DNA of 64,000 bases from Aradus depressus (Eukaryota; Arthropoda; Insecta; Hemiptera; Aradidae), in contig OY759224.1 in NCBI GenBank assembly GCA_963662175.1, forward strand, positions 9,908,550-9,972,549, written 5' to 3'. The position numbers were made by a program, and so were the translations under genes. Positions 63,765-64,000 of the stretch are shown in pieces. Position 1 is the stretch's first letter. Each line of letters begins with the position of its first letter. The notes under the pieces are model-generated. The model worked only from the letters and a program-made list of their open reading frames with translations, was not told the origin of the DNA and made no database searches.

Positions 63765-64000
63765 TTACCTATTAAATATGAACCGAGCATAAAAATAGTT
63801 AGCCAAGTTTATCTTAGAAGTTTCAAATTGAGGAGGGGAATGATTTAAATCAGTTCGTTCGTTGAGTAGTTTGTAATGTGTGTCTTTGTTGTATTTGTTG
63901 ATTTCCATGGCTTCTAACAGAGATAACTCCCTTCCTTTAGAAGCCAAGTGTAGTATGTTGGGTTTATGTGGGTCTTTGGGTTTCTGTGAGATGTCTGTAG
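63765..64000 (-). pseudogene. Penelope-like element, GIY-YIG endonuclease C-terminal part
   Basis: From the right edge on the minus strand: DPHKPNILHLASKGRELSLL, EAMEINKYNKDTHYKLLNER, TDLNHSPP, then a stop. ILH...KGRxL..LExxEIxKY......LLN is the last motif of the GIY-YIG nuclease domain at the C-terminus of Penelope-like retroelements. The rest, including the RT, would lie beyond the window edge, so intactness is unknown. G-rich tracts at 63610-63685 separate it from the terminal sequence. Confidence 0.7.

Noticed and set aside
1..64000. A bacterial-type defence system, operon or biosynthetic cluster
   Set aside because: No such genes; the window is arthropod-like nuclear DNA with two host genes and mobile elements.

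Overview
This is an AT-rich, intron-containing, transposon-saturated animal nuclear sequence, most likely from an insect or another arthropod. Reasons: mariner, Tigger/pogo-like, PIF/Harbinger, hAT-like, Helitron, Penelope-like and Jockey/I-type LINE remnants occur together, and tRNA-derived SINE tails are built from CCTAA/TTAGG units, the usual arthropod telomere pentamer. I cannot name the species.

Only two host protein-coding genes can be supported. (1) At 439-4095 (+) lie the last three coding exons of an AREL1-type HECT E3 ubiquitin ligase; the rest of the gene lies to the left of the window. The catalytic cysteine codon is split by the last intron. (2) At 15165-19166 (-) lies an intronless 1333-codon gene. 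It has a long disordered, S/T-P-rich N-terminal part with a recent in-frame 143-codon duplication and a conserved-looking C-terminal part. It is tentatively a very divergent SPIDR-like DNA-repair scaffold. The two are not an operon or a functional unit.

Everything else is mobile or repeated DNA, much of it nested. About 25 copies of one SINE (SINE-A) are scattered from 53 to 49253. A second tRNA-derived SINE with a perfect 14-bp target duplication sits at 13747-13950. Cut-and-paste remnants lie at 2783-3704, 5684-6497, 14270-15047, 31205-32960, 31739-32375, 33191-33762, 44022-45645, 57935-58392 and 61591-62094. Two long-armed foldback elements lie at 22149-22792 and 46652-47294. Three Helitrons (10527-11051, 39824-40349, 56491-56962) have textbook A|TC...CTAG|T ends. 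Solo or truncated LTRs of one family lie at 38944-40392, 47742-48616, 51976-52528 and 54694-55590. LINE fragments with RT, RNase H and zinc-knuckle pieces lie at 5437, 8420, 20246, 23240, 44410, 49480, 50830, 53893 and 55677. A Penelope-like GIY-YIG end lies at the right edge. An old dispersed family with ~140-bp internal subrepeats (called REP140 here) is the usual landing pad: Tigger, SINE, LTR, hAT-like and MITE insertions are all found inside it.

The region 26371-31210 is a nearly identical 1868-bp tandem duplication. Its second copy carries a SINE array produced by unequal exchange. The most unusual recurrent signal is a short motif (CTKRNRAT, small hairpin, GAAA) resembling a hammerhead-ribozyme core. 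It appears at five independent loci, three of them inverted-repeat or Penelope-type ends.
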